Shown one piece after another: positions 32,659 to 42,694 of a stretch of 64,000 bases of DNA (its first letter is position 1; the number at the start of each line of letters is the position of its first letter). Below the pieces are notes generated by a model. It ran no database searches. It was not told the DNA's origin and was given only the letters and a program-made list of their open reading frames with translations. Both the position numbers and the translations under genes were made by a program. The stretch spans positions 186,001-250,000 of the forward strand of contig NZ_JACSQA010000003.1 in assembly GCF_014836845.1 (NCBI RefSeq). The letters run 5' to 3'. The DNA is from Ureibacillus galli. Lineage in GTDB: Bacteria; Bacillota; Bacilli; Bacillales_A; Planococcaceae.

Positions 32659-33478
32659 CCGCCATCACTTCCTGTTCTTCGATATCTTGTCCTTCTATCT
32701 CATCGATATCAAAGCTAAATTGAGCATATTCATCTTGATAGGATTTGTAATATGAACCAACTTCAATATCTATTACACCTTTTCCATATTGGCCTGCCCC
32801 TTCAATTTGTGCAATAATCGAAGGATAATAATTTAGTTTCTTCGCTAGTGAAGTAATTTCAGCTCTAACTTCGTAACCATCATTCATATATAGGGTAATA
32901 GCATAGGGATCGGCACTCGAAGGAGTTGAATTGATTTGAGAAATTAACGAAAGAACTGTGGGGTCTAACTTTGAAAGCTCAACTAACAATTTTTTTCGTA
33001 ACTTTTCATCTTCAAAATCGATAAATAATGGAGCATCAATTGGACCGGCTGAACTTGATTCTTTGAAAATTTCCCCATTTTCTAACATCGGGTACAATTC
33101 ATTATCCATTGAGATATAGGCAACTTTTTGATACTCTTCTACTTCAATTTCAACAGTAGCAAGCCATTTTCTTTTTACATGAACATCTTTTACCCAGTAT
33201 TCCTCGAGAATTTTTTCCTCAACATCCGCTGCTTTAAATCCCCACAACGATTCCCCGGCTTTTAAATCCGATTGGTTTAAATAAACATCTTCCTTTACTA
33301 ATTCGGACCCTTTAATATTAATTTTCTTAATATCACTATAGGGGGATTGAAAGTAAAGGAGTAAAAATAATGTTAAAAAGAACAATAAAAGTAATGTAAT
33401 AAATTTCTTATTTGTTCTCTTTCTACGTTTTTCTCTTAATGTTGGTATGCGTTCTTCAATGTCAATGACTTTATCCAT
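32636..33478 (-). CDS. divIB: Cell division protein DivIB (FtsQ-type)
   Basis: Bitopic divisome protein that complexes with FtsL and DivIC and controls septal synthases. 280 residues: basic cytoplasmic head, membrane helix at about 27-43, POTRA domain (IKKINIKGSELV onward), beta domain, and an acidic C-terminal tail rich in Glu. ATG behind GGAGGAG. B. subtilis has murG and murB directly before this gene; here the FtsW/SpoVE gene is directly before it. Confidence 0.95.
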   Translation of the reverse strand: MDKVIDIEERIPTLREKRRKRTNKKFITLLLLFFLTLFLLLYFQSPYSDIKKINIKGSELVKEDVYLNQSDLKAGESLWGFKAADVEEKILEEYWVKDVHVKRKWLATVEIEVEEYQKVAYISMDNELYPMLENGEIFKESSSAGPIDAPLFIDFEDEKLRKKLLVELSKLDPTVLSLISQINSTPSSADPYAITLYMNDGYEVRAEITSLAKKLNYYPSIIAQIEGAGQYGKGVIDIEVGSYYKSYQDEYAQFSFDIDEIEGQDIEEQEVMADEETTSQ

Positions 33479-33550
33479 AATTTTTACTCCTCCTCTCTTT
33501 TCCCATTTATATCCATTGTCTCACAAATAGCCCGTTGATTCATAAAGAAT

Positions 33551-34642
33551 TTATTCTTTGTAAACTTCCGATTGATTTGAAAAACAGATCACAATGGCTA
33601 CAACAAACCAGATAATCATAAGTGACGTCCCACCATAACTTATGAAAGGGAGCGTCACCCCTGTTACAGGGATAAGACCAATGACAACGCCTATATTTAA
33701 TGCTGCTTGGAACCCAACCATCCCTACTAAGGCTGAAATGACATAGAAGTCGGAACTTTTTATTGATTGAAGGGCAAGTCCACAACCCGCATAAATGAAT
33801 ATGCCAAATAACGCTAATACGAAACAGCCTCCAAGAAGCCCAATTTCCTCTAAAATAATGGAGAAAATAAAATCATTTTGCGGCTCTGGTAAATATAAAA
33901 ACTTTTGACGGCTTTCTTGAAACCCATGTCCAAGTATTCCTGCTGGTCCGATTGCGAGCAAAGATTGGACAGCTTGGAATCCGCTTCCTAAAGGATCTTC
34001 CCAAGGGTTTATAAAGGCTTCAATTCTTTTTAATCGGTAGGGTGCAGAAGCGATTAATACTATTAACCCAACAACTCCTAGTACTATAAATCCAACGTAT
34101 AGTTTTATAGGGTATCTGGCAATAAACAATAAAATAAAAGCAGATACAACTAAAATAAATACGGAACCAAAATCTGGTTGTAACATGATCAAAGCACAGG
34201 GGAGAATAATGATTAAAAAATGCTTTATTTGAACAACTCTCTCACTGTTTTTTACTTTACTTAATAAAAAACTTAAGTACATTAATGTCGTAATTTTAAC
34301 TAACTCAGCAGGCTGAATGGTTAAAGGGCCAAGCCCAATCCAACTACGAGAACCGTTTCGAACTATACCGATTCCTGGGATTAAAACAAGTACTAATAAA
34401 ATTAATGATAGTACATACAGAGTAATCCATGTTTTTTCACGAGTAAAAACCGACATATTTGCTACAAATATAAAGACGATAATTGCAAGCAAAAGATACA
34501 TACTTTGTTTAATATAGAACGGTAATTCTCCTTCATAATGAATGGAACTCCAATATGTACCGGCAGAAAAAATAAACACAATTCCTATTAATGACAACAA
34601 AAGAGCAGAAATAATGAAGAGCCTCTTATAAGTAAATTTCAG
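33551..34642 (-). CDS. spoVE: SEDS-family FtsW/SpoVE protein, unusual start
   Basis: Multi-pass SEDS glycosyltransferase for division or cortex peptidoglycan. About 363 residues with ten hydrophobic segments and the family motifs GSRSWIG, PYRLKRIEAFINPWEDPLGSGFQ, SRQKFLYLPEPQNDFIF and GLIPVTGVTLPFISYGG. Position after murD matches B. subtilis spoVE. The start is odd. The first usual start codon is TTG at 34600, with no ribosome site, and it cuts the first membrane helix. In frame upstream is CTG (34640-34642), eight bases after AAGGA, which restores a normal N-terminus (KFTYKRLFIISA). An ATG-CCT-TAA in the same frame lies immediately before that CTG. The boundary given uses the CTG. Confidence 0.85.
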   Translation of the reverse strand: MKFTYKRLFIISALLLSLIGIVFIFSAGTYWSSIHYEGELPFYIKQSMYLLLAIIVFIFVANMSVFTREKTWITLYVLSLILLVLVLIPGIGIVRNGSRSWIGLGPLTIQPAELVKITTLMYLSFLLSKVKNSERVVQIKHFLIIILPCALIMLQPDFGSVFILVVSAFILLFIARYPIKLYVGFIVLGVVGLIVLIASAPYRLKRIEAFINPWEDPLGSGFQAVQSLLAIGPAGILGHGFQESRQKFLYLPEPQNDFIFSIILEEIGLLGGCFVLALFGIFIYAGCGLALQSIKSSDFYVISALVGMVGFQAALNIGVVIGLIPVTGVTLPFISYGGTSLMIIWFVVAIVICFSNQSEVYKE

Positions 34643-34694
34643 TTAAGGCATCCTTTCCTCTTATGAACTAAGAAATCAAATTAAACAAAAGAGG

Positions 34695-34725
34695 TGTGCT
34701 TAGAAAATCTCAATTCCTAAGCACA
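34695..34725 (-). terminator. Weak terminator-like hairpin after murD
   Basis: Minus strand TGTGCTTAG (34717-34725) and CTAAGCACA (34695-34703) form a 9-bp stem with a 13-base loop, followed by CCTCTTTTG. The loop is long and the T tract short, so it may only attenuate. Confidence 0.45.
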
Positions 34726-34754
34726 AATGTTATTACAATTTGGTGGGATTAAAA

Positions 34755-36104
34755 CTAAAGTTTCATGACAGCTTCAATGAATAAATCGCCTCGTACTTCA
34801 AAGCTTTTGTACTGATCCCAACTCGCACAAGCAGGAGAAAGGAGAATGACATCACCACTATCTGATATAGATGCAGCTTTTGTAACCGCATCCTCCACAT
34901 TTTCTGCTAGCACTGTCTCACTAATTCCACAAGACTGAGCAAAATCTATAAACCGGTTTCCAGTTTCGCCAAAAGCGACAACACCCTTCACATGATTCAT
35001 AGATTGGCGTAATTCTTCAAAGGAATGTCCTCGCTCTAATCCACCTGCTATTAAGATGGTAGGTTGCTTAAATGCATCTAAGGCCACTTTTGTTGCTAAA
35101 CAATTTGTTGCCTTAGAGTCGTTATATATTTTGCGACCATTCCATTCCCGTACAAATTGCGTACGATGACGAACACCAGTAAACGTTTTTAATACTTCTT
35201 CAATAGCCTCTTTCTTACAACCATATAAAATACAAGCTGCTACCGCTGCTAAAATATTTTCTAAATTATGTTTTCCTGGAAGGGCGATGATTGCTCTGTC
35301 TAAGTAAAACTCACCTTGCCAATAAATTGTCGTATCATCGGCACTAATCCCTTCATCGGAGCGTCCATTCGTACTAAAAGGAACTTTTTTCGCTTTCGAT
35401 TTCATCGCAAGACTGTTGACGATTTGTTGATCTGCATTATAAATAAACCAATCTTCTTCATCTTGATTTTTTGTAATGGCAAATTTTGCTTCAACGTATT
35501 GTTCAAAAGTACCATGATAATCTAAATGGGCATCATATAAATTCGTTAAAATAGCGATATTCGGTTTAAACTCAATCGTCCCCATTAACTGAAAGGAAGA
35601 TAACTCTGTGACGATTACATTTTCTTTTGTTGCTTCCGCTGCAACGCCACAAGCTACCGTACCGATATTCCCGGCTATTAAAGGATTTCGCGAACCAATA
35701 TTTAACATTTCATAAATTAATGTGGTCGTTGTCGTTTTTCCATTTGTTCCCGTTATACCAATAATCGGTGCTTCACTTACTAAATAAGCAAGCTCTACTT
35801 CCGTAATAACAGGGATTCCGCGATTAATCGCATCCGATACAATAGGGTTTGTATAAGGGATGCCAGGGTTTTTTACAAGCAACTCAAATCCTTCATCTAA
35901 TAAATCTTCTGGATGACGCCCACAAATAACCGTAATTCCTTTTTTCAATAACCCTTGCGCTTGTGGATTTTCATCAAAGGATTTCGAATCGTTTACTGTT
36001 ACAAACGCTCCTAATTGATGTAGTAACTCTGCTGCAGCTACACCACTTTTTGCTAAACCTAAAACTAATACTTTTTTATGCTGTAATTTTGAGTAATGAA
36101 TCAT
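34755..36104 (-). CDS. murD: UDP-N-acetylmuramoyl-L-alanine--D-glutamate ligase
   Basis: Adds D-glutamate to UDP-MurNAc-L-Ala in the cytoplasm. 449 residues from ATG 36104 (MIHYSKLQHKK), with GGAGG seven bases upstream and ATGA overlap with mraY; 18 further residues are open upstream inside mraY. ATP loop GITGTNGKTTTT, then GNIGTV and the late HRTQFV and DSKATN motifs. Directly after mraY and before the FtsW/SpoVE gene. Confidence 0.97.
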   Translation of the reverse strand: MIHYSKLQHKKVLVLGLAKSGVAAAELLHQLGAFVTVNDSKSFDENPQAQGLLKKGITVICGRHPEDLLDEGFELLVKNPGIPYTNPIVSDAINRGIPVITEVELAYLVSEAPIIGITGTNGKTTTTTLIYEMLNIGSRNPLIAGNIGTVACGVAAEATKENVIVTELSSFQLMGTIEFKPNIAILTNLYDAHLDYHGTFEQYVEAKFAITKNQDEEDWFIYNADQQIVNSLAMKSKAKKVPFSTNGRSDEGISADDTTIYWQGEFYLDRAIIALPGKHNLENILAAVAACILYGCKKEAIEEVLKTFTGVRHRTQFVREWNGRKIYNDSKATNCLATKVALDAFKQPTILIAGGLERGHSFEELRQSMNHVKGVVAFGETGNRFIDFAQSCGISETVLAENVEDAVTKAASISDSGDVILLSPACASWDQYKSFEVRGDLFIEAVMKL

Positions 36105-37075
36105 AGCAATGCCTCCGATACAACTGCAATTAATGCTACAACTAATGCTGTTGTCCAAAATACGCCAACTACTTTACGTTCCGACCATCCTGATAGTTCA
36201 AAATGGTGGTGAATTGGACTCATTTTGAAAATACGTTTGCCACGTAACTTGAAACTTGCAACTTGTAAAATAACAGATAGCGTTTCAATAACAAAAACTA
36301 ATCCAACTAAAAGTAGTAACAATTCTTCTTTTACAAGTATCGATACGAGGGCAAGAGCTCCACCTAATGCTAAGGATCCAGTATCCCCCATAAACACTTT
36401 AGCCGGGTTCGCATTAAAAAGTAAGAACCCTAACAATGCACCAGTAACTGCAAATGTAAATAAGGCTACGTCAGCCTGTTCATTATATAAAGCGATTACC
36501 CCATATGCCGCAAAGGCGATGGATGCTGTTCCAGCCACTAAACCATCTAATCCATCAGTTAAGTTGACTGCATTCGAAAAACCTACTAACCAAAATATTA
36601 GGAAGGCTACATATAAAATCCCTAAATCAATAGACCAGTCTGTAAATGGAATACCGACCGAAGTATCAAATGAACCTAAACGTAATAATAGGAATGCAGC
36701 AATTGAAATAATAATTTGACCAATTAATTTTTGTAAAGAGGTTAATCCTAAGTTTCGTTTAAAAATAACTTTAATACCATCGTCTAAAAATCCGATTAAA
36801 CCAAAACCAGCTAATACAAGTATCATTACGATAGATTGTGTTGTAAATAGGTTAAATATATTTCCAACAATTACCGTCGTAGCAATAATCGATATTAAAA
36901 ATATAATCCCACCCATTGTTGGGGTACCAGCCTTTTTCATATGTGACTGGGGACCTTCTTCTCGAATACTCTGTCCAAATTTTAACCGTCTAAGTATCGG
37001 GATTAATATTGGAGCTAGGACCACAGAAGCGATAAATGAAATTGCTAGTATGGTTATTGTTGTTGTAATTGTCAT
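36101..37075 (-). CDS. mraY: Phospho-N-acetylmuramoyl-pentapeptide transferase MraY
   Basis: Makes lipid I by transferring phospho-MurNAc-pentapeptide to undecaprenyl phosphate. 324 residues with ten membrane segments; catalytic aspartate motifs GFLDDGIKV and NAVNLTDGLDGL, and the HHHFE histidines. ATG behind AAAGGAG. In B. subtilis murE precedes it; here spoVD does, 76 bases away. Confidence 0.97.
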   Translation of the reverse strand: MTITTTITILAISFIASVVLAPILIPILRRLKFGQSIREEGPQSHMKKAGTPTMGGIIFLISIIATTVIVGNIFNLFTTQSIVMILVLAGFGLIGFLDDGIKVIFKRNLGLTSLQKLIGQIIISIAAFLLLRLGSFDTSVGIPFTDWSIDLGILYVAFLIFWLVGFSNAVNLTDGLDGLVAGTASIAFAAYGVIALYNEQADVALFTFAVTGALLGFLLFNANPAKVFMGDTGSLALGGALALVSILVKEELLLLLVGLVFVIETLSVILQVASFKLRGKRIFKMSPIHHHFELSGWSERKVVGVFWTTALVVALIAVVSEALL

Positions 37076-37151
37076 GATAAATCTCCTTTAATTCTGTTCA
37101 TTCTTAAATGATTCATCCTTATAATAGATGTTTTCATTCCATTTTTAAAGA

Positions 37152-39074
37152 CTAGTTTTCCTCTAAATAAAGATGGATCGTACCATCTTGTTGAATAATG
37201 TTTTCTGCTTCTGGTAATTGGGAAGTAACTTTCTTTCCATCTCCATGTATTTCAATATTAAATGGATATTGTAATTTCATAATTTCATCCAACGTATATC
37301 CGACTAAATTTGGAACTCGCTCTGTGATAGGGTCTCCCCAACGATATTGCTTTTCAAGTTGACCTTTTCGATCTACCTCTAAGTTAATTTTAGGTGCAAT
37401 ATCTTCAATTATTTGACCGACGATCGGAGCAGCAATTGTACTACCAAATACAACTGAACTTTTTGGATTATCTATTGCAACATAAACGACGACTTGTGGA
37501 TTATCTGCAGGAGCAAATCCTATAAATGATACGATATATTCTCCGTCTTTATAACGTCCATCCACAACTTTTTGTGCAGTCCCTGTTTTCCCACCGATTC
37601 GAAGACCATCTCGATAAGCTTGGCGACCTGAACCGTTGGCAACAACAGACTCGAGTGCTTCCCGAACTTTTTTAGAAGTTTCTTCACTAATAACGTTTCT
37701 TTTTAATTCAGGCTTACTTTCAAGTATTGTGTTACCAGACTCTGAATCATACACTCTTGAAACAACATATGGTTTAAAAAGTTTTCCGCCGTTTACCGCT
37801 GCCGCAACAGCTTGTACTTGCTGGATTGGTGTAACAGCAATTCCTTGACCAAAGGAGGTCGTGGCATGTTCAACAGGTCCAAAAGATTCTTCTGAGAACA
37901 AAATTCCAGACGCCTCACCGGCAATGTTTGATCCCGTAGGTTCACCAAAGCCAAAGTCTTTAATATATTGAAGTAATTTTGTCGCCCCTACCCGTTGACC
38001 CATCTCGATGAAACCGGGGTTACAAGAGTTTTCTACTACTTGTAAAAACGTTTCACTACCATGTCCTTCCCGTTTCCAACAACGTAGTCTTGAATCTTCC
38101 ACGATTGTATAACCTTTGTCATAAAACATATCGTTTTCTAAATCAACCACATCTTCTTCAAGGGCAGCACTTAATGTAATGATTTTAAAAGTTGAACCCG
38201 GCTCATAGGTCATCCAAACTGGTAAATTTCGATTGTATATAGATTGATCGGTTTCTTCAAAATTGGAAGGGTCGTATGTAGGATAAGATGAAAGTGCCAG
38301 TATTTCTCCAGTATTGACATCCATCGCAATCGCTAGTGCTTGGTCTGCATTATATTTTTTCATCGCTTGGGATAACTCCCTCTCGACTACTTCTTGTACT
38401 TCTAAATCTATCGTTAGTTCAACAGTGGCTCCTTGATCTCCTTCCCGCCATTCATCATCAACATGGGGTAAGGAATTTCCTTGTGCATCTGTATAAAGCC
38501 GAATCGCTGCATCTTTTGAAGTCAGTAGTTTATTGTATTGATATTCAATACCAGCTAGCCCCTGAGTATCATATCCTGTAAAACCTAAAAATCTAGACAA
38601 TAAATTGCCATATGGATAATGGCGGATGTAATCCACACCACTATATAGCCCATCAATTTTTAAGCCTTGAATTTGTACAGCTTGTTCATACGTAATATTT
38701 TTTGCTTCAGGGGCTAGTTTTACTAAATAATCCCTCGTATTCATTTTTTCATACAATTTTTTCGCATCTAAATTTAATACGGATGCAATTTGATTTGCTG
38801 CTTCTTCGATATTATCGTTTTGGGCTGGCATAAAATAAAGGGTAGGAGCAAGTTTATTCGTAACGATCACTTTTCCATTACGATCAACAATCTCTCCCCG
38901 TTCGGATGCAAAGGGAATTTCCCGATCCCAATTTTCTTTCGCCAATTGTGTCAGCTTATCATGTTGAATAACTTGGACATAAAACAATCGGATAACTACT
39001 GATAAACCAAAAAGTACAAAACCAAATATAATTAACTTTAACCTTTTTTTTGAAATGGTAGAAATCCACTTCAT
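37152..39074 (-). CDS. spoVD: Stage V sporulation protein D (class B PBP, transpeptidase)
   Basis: Transpeptidase for spore cortex; paired with SpoVE in B. subtilis. 640 residues from ATG 39074 (MKWISTISKKR), behind GAGGTG. N-terminal membrane segment (about 10-30), dimerisation domain, transpeptidase with active site S294 (EPGSTFK), SCNPGF and KTGTAQ, and one C-terminal PASTA domain (VPNLVGYTLDEI) that distinguishes SpoVD from most class B enzymes. A duplicate-like neighbour of pbpB. Confidence 0.95.
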   Translation of the reverse strand: MKWISTISKKRLKLIIFGFVLFGLSVVIRLFYVQVIQHDKLTQLAKENWDREIPFASERGEIVDRNGKVIVTNKLAPTLYFMPAQNDNIEEAANQIASVLNLDAKKLYEKMNTRDYLVKLAPEAKNITYEQAVQIQGLKIDGLYSGVDYIRHYPYGNLLSRFLGFTGYDTQGLAGIEYQYNKLLTSKDAAIRLYTDAQGNSLPHVDDEWREGDQGATVELTIDLEVQEVVERELSQAMKKYNADQALAIAMDVNTGEILALSSYPTYDPSNFEETDQSIYNRNLPVWMTYEPGSTFKIITLSAALEEDVVDLENDMFYDKGYTIVEDSRLRCWKREGHGSETFLQVVENSCNPGFIEMGQRVGATKLLQYIKDFGFGEPTGSNIAGEASGILFSEESFGPVEHATTSFGQGIAVTPIQQVQAVAAAVNGGKLFKPYVVSRVYDSESGNTILESKPELKRNVISEETSKKVREALESVVANGSGRQAYRDGLRIGGKTGTAQKVVDGRYKDGEYIVSFIGFAPADNPQVVVYVAIDNPKSSVVFGSTIAAPIVGQIIEDIAPKINLEVDRKGQLEKQYRWGDPITERVPNLVGYTLDEIMKLQYPFNIEIHGDGKKVTSQLPEAENIIQQDGTIHLYLEEN

Positions 39075-39139
39075 TCGACATTCACACCTCGTTTTTAACA
39101 AAGTATGAAATGAAAACAACTTCTATTCGAAAGGTTTTG

Positions 39140-41347
39140 TTAATCTTGTGGTAATTCTTCTTCATCTTCTGATTTTTGATCTTCCACTGAGTATACTTCT
39201 TCAGGTGTCTTCAGTTGAATTACAATTGGATAATCATCAACTATTTCTGTATTTGGAGAAACACTTTGACTTGTTACAAAACCATCTCCTGCCACTTCAA
39301 TTCGTAAACCTGACATTTGTTTATAAACTAAAACATTACGTAAAGACCAGTTATCAAAGGACGGAAGGGTAATAGCTCCATCAGTCTTTAAAAATATTAA
39401 ACTACCTTTTGGGATAGATAAACCTTCTTTAGGATATTGCTCAGTAATTTTACCACTTTCACCAATAATAATTGGTGTTAACCCTTTGTTCGTTAGTTCT
39501 GCTTGAACTTTTTCTGCATCTTCACCAACATAATCATTCATTGATTCTGTTTGTACTTCTACAGCGTCCTCAGGATTGATATTTAAATATTTTAAACTAT
39601 TTTCCATAACCGAAGTGAACACTTTTGCTACCGGTTCAGAACCAGCCTCTGTTAATTGTAATTTAGGCCGTTTCACTGCAACATATACGATAAGCTGTGG
39701 ATCATCGGCAGGCGCCATTCCTAAGAAAGAATACAAATAATTGTTTTTTCCTTTTAAATAACCCGAACCATCTGAATCAGCTATATATGCCGTTCCCGTT
39801 TTACCTGCGACTTCATACCCTTCAATAGCAAAACGTTTGGCCGTTCCTGCCTCAGCAGTAACCGTTGACGCTAAAACTTCCCGAACTTGTTTTGCTGTTT
39901 CCTTTGAAATCGGTTCGCCTTTCACTTTCGGCTTTTCTTTTTGAATTACTTCGCCTGTATTGGAATCTACTATTTTATCAATCACATAAGGTTGCATCAT
40001 TTTACCGTCATTTGCGATTGCTGTCATCGCCTGGACAAGTTGAATAGGAGTTGCCGTCGAACCTTGACCATAAGAGGTTGTCACATAGTTTACTGGATAA
40101 TTCGTTAGTAGAGTACCTGAGGCCTCGTTTGGTAAACCAATTTCTGTCTTTTTACTAAAACCAAATTTTTTGAAATAATCGATAAGGGTGTCATTCCCGA
40201 TATCTTCTAATAAATTGGCCATTGCCGTATTGGACGACCGTTGAAAACCTTCTAAATAGGTGATAGTGTCCCACCCTACTTGATTATGGTCACGAATCGT
40301 TCTATCTAAAATTGTATAACTACCAGACTTGTAATACGCATTTGGATTCCACTTTCCCGTCTCAATAGCTGTTGCTAAGGTGAAAGTTTTCATCGTCGAT
40401 CCAGGTTCAATGGCAGATTCAATTACTTCATTCGTCCATGAGTCTAACCCGCCTCTATTATCTGGATCAAAGGTAGGACGTTGGGACATTGCTAAGATTT
40501 CACCTGTTTTCGGATCTGCGACGACAGCTACCATCGACTCTGGGTTATATTTTTTATAAACGTCTGTCATCGATTCTTCTAAAAAGTTTTGAATCGTTTT
40601 ATCTAAAGTAAGATAAATTTCATCTCCATCTTTTGCAGGTTCGACCATTTTTTCAGAGTTCGGAAGTAAGTAACCGAATAAATCACTTTCATAATGAACT
40701 GAACCGTTTTCTCCTTGTAACTCTTTATCATAAATATATTCTAATCCCATTTTACCTACTGTTTTAAAGGAACCATCCTCTTGTTCTTCTTTTAAAGCAA
40801 AGCCAATAAGATGGGAAGCAAATGGACCGTTTGGATAATAACGTTTCGTATCACTGGCAAAGACGATGCCTGGTAAGTCTTCTTCTTCAATAGCATTCAT
40901 CACTTCATGGCTAATACTGCGACCCGCTGAACCGAACTCAACTTGCCATCTCTCTTTTGAAACGCCTTCTTTCAGAATTTCATAGATTTGCGATTCTTCC
41001 ATAGAAATATGCTCAGATAATACTTTAGCTGTCTTTTCAAGATCGACTACATGTTGCGGGTCGTCTTTTTTTGTAGTTGCCTTTGGACTTACAACAGCAA
41101 TTAACCTATAACTTAATGTATCTTCTGCTATGACACTGCCATTTCGATCTAATATTTTTCCACGGTTCGCTGTGAGAACTGCTTCCTTTTCGTATAACGC
41201 TGCTGCTTTTGCCTCTAATTGTTGCCCATTCACTTCGCCTGTTGCTTGAATAGTGAAAATACGTATAAATAATGAAAAAAAGAGCCCTCCATAAATAATA
41301 AACATTAGAAAGGCTCCCCATTGGAATCGAAATCTCTTTTTTTTCAT
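39140..41347 (-). CDS. pbpB: Penicillin-binding protein 2B, septal transpeptidase
   Basis: Class B PBP needed for septal peptidoglycan, partner of FtsW. 735 residues: membrane segment (about 8-30), dimerisation domain, transpeptidase with S317 (EPGSTMK), SSNTAM and KTGTAY, then two PASTA domains (from DYVGEDAEKV and LPSFDNWSLRNV) and an acidic tail. ATG overlaps the ftsL stop (ATGA). The two PASTA repeats and acidic tail match B. subtilis PBP2B. Confidence 0.95.
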   Translation of the reverse strand: MKKKRFRFQWGAFLMFIIYGGLFFSLFIRIFTIQATGEVNGQQLEAKAAALYEKEAVLTANRGKILDRNGSVIAEDTLSYRLIAVVSPKATTKKDDPQHVVDLEKTAKVLSEHISMEESQIYEILKEGVSKERWQVEFGSAGRSISHEVMNAIEEEDLPGIVFASDTKRYYPNGPFASHLIGFALKEEQEDGSFKTVGKMGLEYIYDKELQGENGSVHYESDLFGYLLPNSEKMVEPAKDGDEIYLTLDKTIQNFLEESMTDVYKKYNPESMVAVVADPKTGEILAMSQRPTFDPDNRGGLDSWTNEVIESAIEPGSTMKTFTLATAIETGKWNPNAYYKSGSYTILDRTIRDHNQVGWDTITYLEGFQRSSNTAMANLLEDIGNDTLIDYFKKFGFSKKTEIGLPNEASGTLLTNYPVNYVTTSYGQGSTATPIQLVQAMTAIANDGKMMQPYVIDKIVDSNTGEVIQKEKPKVKGEPISKETAKQVREVLASTVTAEAGTAKRFAIEGYEVAGKTGTAYIADSDGSGYLKGKNNYLYSFLGMAPADDPQLIVYVAVKRPKLQLTEAGSEPVAKVFTSVMENSLKYLNINPEDAVEVQTESMNDYVGEDAEKVQAELTNKGLTPIIIGESGKITEQYPKEGLSIPKGSLIFLKTDGAITLPSFDNWSLRNVLVYKQMSGLRIEVAGDGFVTSQSVSPNTEIVDDYPIVIQLKTPEEVYSVEDQKSEDEEELPQD

Positions 41348-41712
41348 TCTCCCGGCACTACCTTTACATTGTTCTCATTAAGAGTCAAACCGAGTGCTTT
41401 TGCTTTTTCCCAAATTCGTTCATATGTTGATAACTCACTAACTTGAACTTTCAAATCAACATTTTGTTTTTCAATTTCAGAAATTTGAGATTCAATTTTT
41501 TGTATTTCCATCGACGTTTGCTGGATTGAACTTTGCTTATGTAATATTGAAACAGCCAACACAGCAACGACGGCAACAAAGGCAATGTATAAAAATTTTT
41601 CTTTAACGGTAATCCTTGATTTTTTTCTATTACTTTGTTGTTTTTTGGGCTGTTGCTGTTCAGGAACTACTGGCTGTTGAATATACGAATCTTGCCTAAC
41701 ACGTACTGCCAT
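41344..41712 (-). CDS. ftsL: Cell division protein FtsL
   Basis: 122-residue bitopic divisome protein. Gln/Pro-rich cytoplasmic head, membrane helix at about 46-62, then a leucine-zipper-like coiled coil (SSIQQTSMEIQKIESQI). Its ATG follows the rsmH stop directly (TAAATG) and its stop overlaps pbpB. Identified by size, topology and place, since FtsL sequences diverge quickly. Confidence 0.92.
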   Translation of the reverse strand: MAVRVRQDSYIQQPVVPEQQQPKKQQSNRKKSRITVKEKFLYIAFVAVVAVLAVSILHKQSSIQQTSMEIQKIESQISEIEKQNVDLKVQVSELSTYERIWEKAKALGLTLNENNVKVVPGE

Positions 41713-42663
41713 TTACCCACGTCCTTTTTCATTTATTTTTTCAGCAATTCGAAGCTTAGCTGAGCGCGAACGATTATTTGCCTCAAGCTCCTCTTCAGAA
41801 GGTATAATCGGCTTTCTTGTGACAAGTTTTAATGTTGGTTTAAACTCGTCCGGAATAACAGGTAAACCTGGTGGCAAATCCGGTAGAGACGAAGCCTCTT
41901 TAAAAATTGATTTTGTTAAACGGTCTTCTAAAGAATGGAATGTGATGACACTTATACGTCCACCAACTTTTAAAAGCTCAATCGCATCAACAAGTGAATC
42001 TTCAGCTGCACCTAGCTCATCATTTACTGCAATCCGTATTGCTTGAAAAACTCGTTTTGCAGGATGTCCACCCTTCCTCCGGGCGGGAGCAGGGATACCT
42101 TCTTTGATTAGCTCAACAAGTTGACCCGTCGTATCAATTGGAGCAACTTTTCTTGCTTCTTCAATTTTACGAGCAATTTGTTTTGAAAACTTCTCCTCCC
42201 CATAACGGAAGAAAATACGAACTAAATCTTCATAAGGCCAATTATTCACTACATGAAATGCAGTTAATTCAGCCGTTTGATCCATACGCATATCTAAAGG
42301 TGCATCATGATGATAACTAAAACCACGTTCAGGTGTATCTAACTGTGGTGAAGAAACACCTAAGTCATATAAAATACCATCAATTTTTTCAATATTAATT
42401 TTTTTCAATTCCTCTTTGACATAGCGGAAGTTTGAATGAACAAAGATAATACGGTCTAAATAATTTGCTAATCGAATTTTTGCATTTTCAATTGCCGTCA
42501 TATCTTGGTCAAAACAAATAAGTCTTCCTTCTGATGATAATTGCTGTACTAGGTACTCGCTATGTCCAGCGCCTCCTAAAGTACAATCCACATAGTAACC
42601 ATGGGGATTGATGTTCAACCCATCAACAGTTTCTTTTAATAATACGGTTGTATGATCGAACAT
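41713..42663 (-). CDS. rsmH: 16S rRNA (cytosine(1402)-N(4))-methyltransferase
   Basis: SAM-dependent enzyme that methylates N4 of C1402 in the decoding centre. 316 residues; SAM site [37 protein letters not shown] and [20 protein letters not shown] are all family signatures. Formerly mraW. ATG behind AAGGAG, second gene of the dcw cluster. Confidence 0.97.
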   Translation of the reverse strand: MFDHTTVLLKETVDGLNINPHGYYVDCTLGGAGHSEYLVQQLSSEGRLICFDQDMTAIENAKIRLANYLDRIIFVHSNFRYVKEELKKINIEKIDGILYDLGVSSPQLDTPERGFSYHHDAPLDMRMDQTAELTAFHVVNNWPYEDLVRIFFRYGEEKFSKQIARKIEEARKVAPIDTTGQLVELIKEGIPAPARRKGGHPAKRVFQAIRIAVNDELGAAEDSLVDAIELLKVGGRISVITFHSLEDRLTKSIFKEASSLPDLPPGLPVIPDEFKPTLKLVTRKPIIPSEEELEANNRSRSAKLRIAEKINEKGRG

Positions 42664-42694
42664 AAACCATTACTCCTTTTTGGCTCATACCTAA

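Noticed and set aside
36225-36719. 164-residue plus-strand frame opposite mraY
   Set aside because: Antisense shadow of mraY without ribosome site or family motifs.
37152-41347. spoVD and pbpB as a recent duplication
   Set aside because: Both have their own domain endings (one versus two PASTA domains) and correspond to separate long-standing genes in Bacillales.
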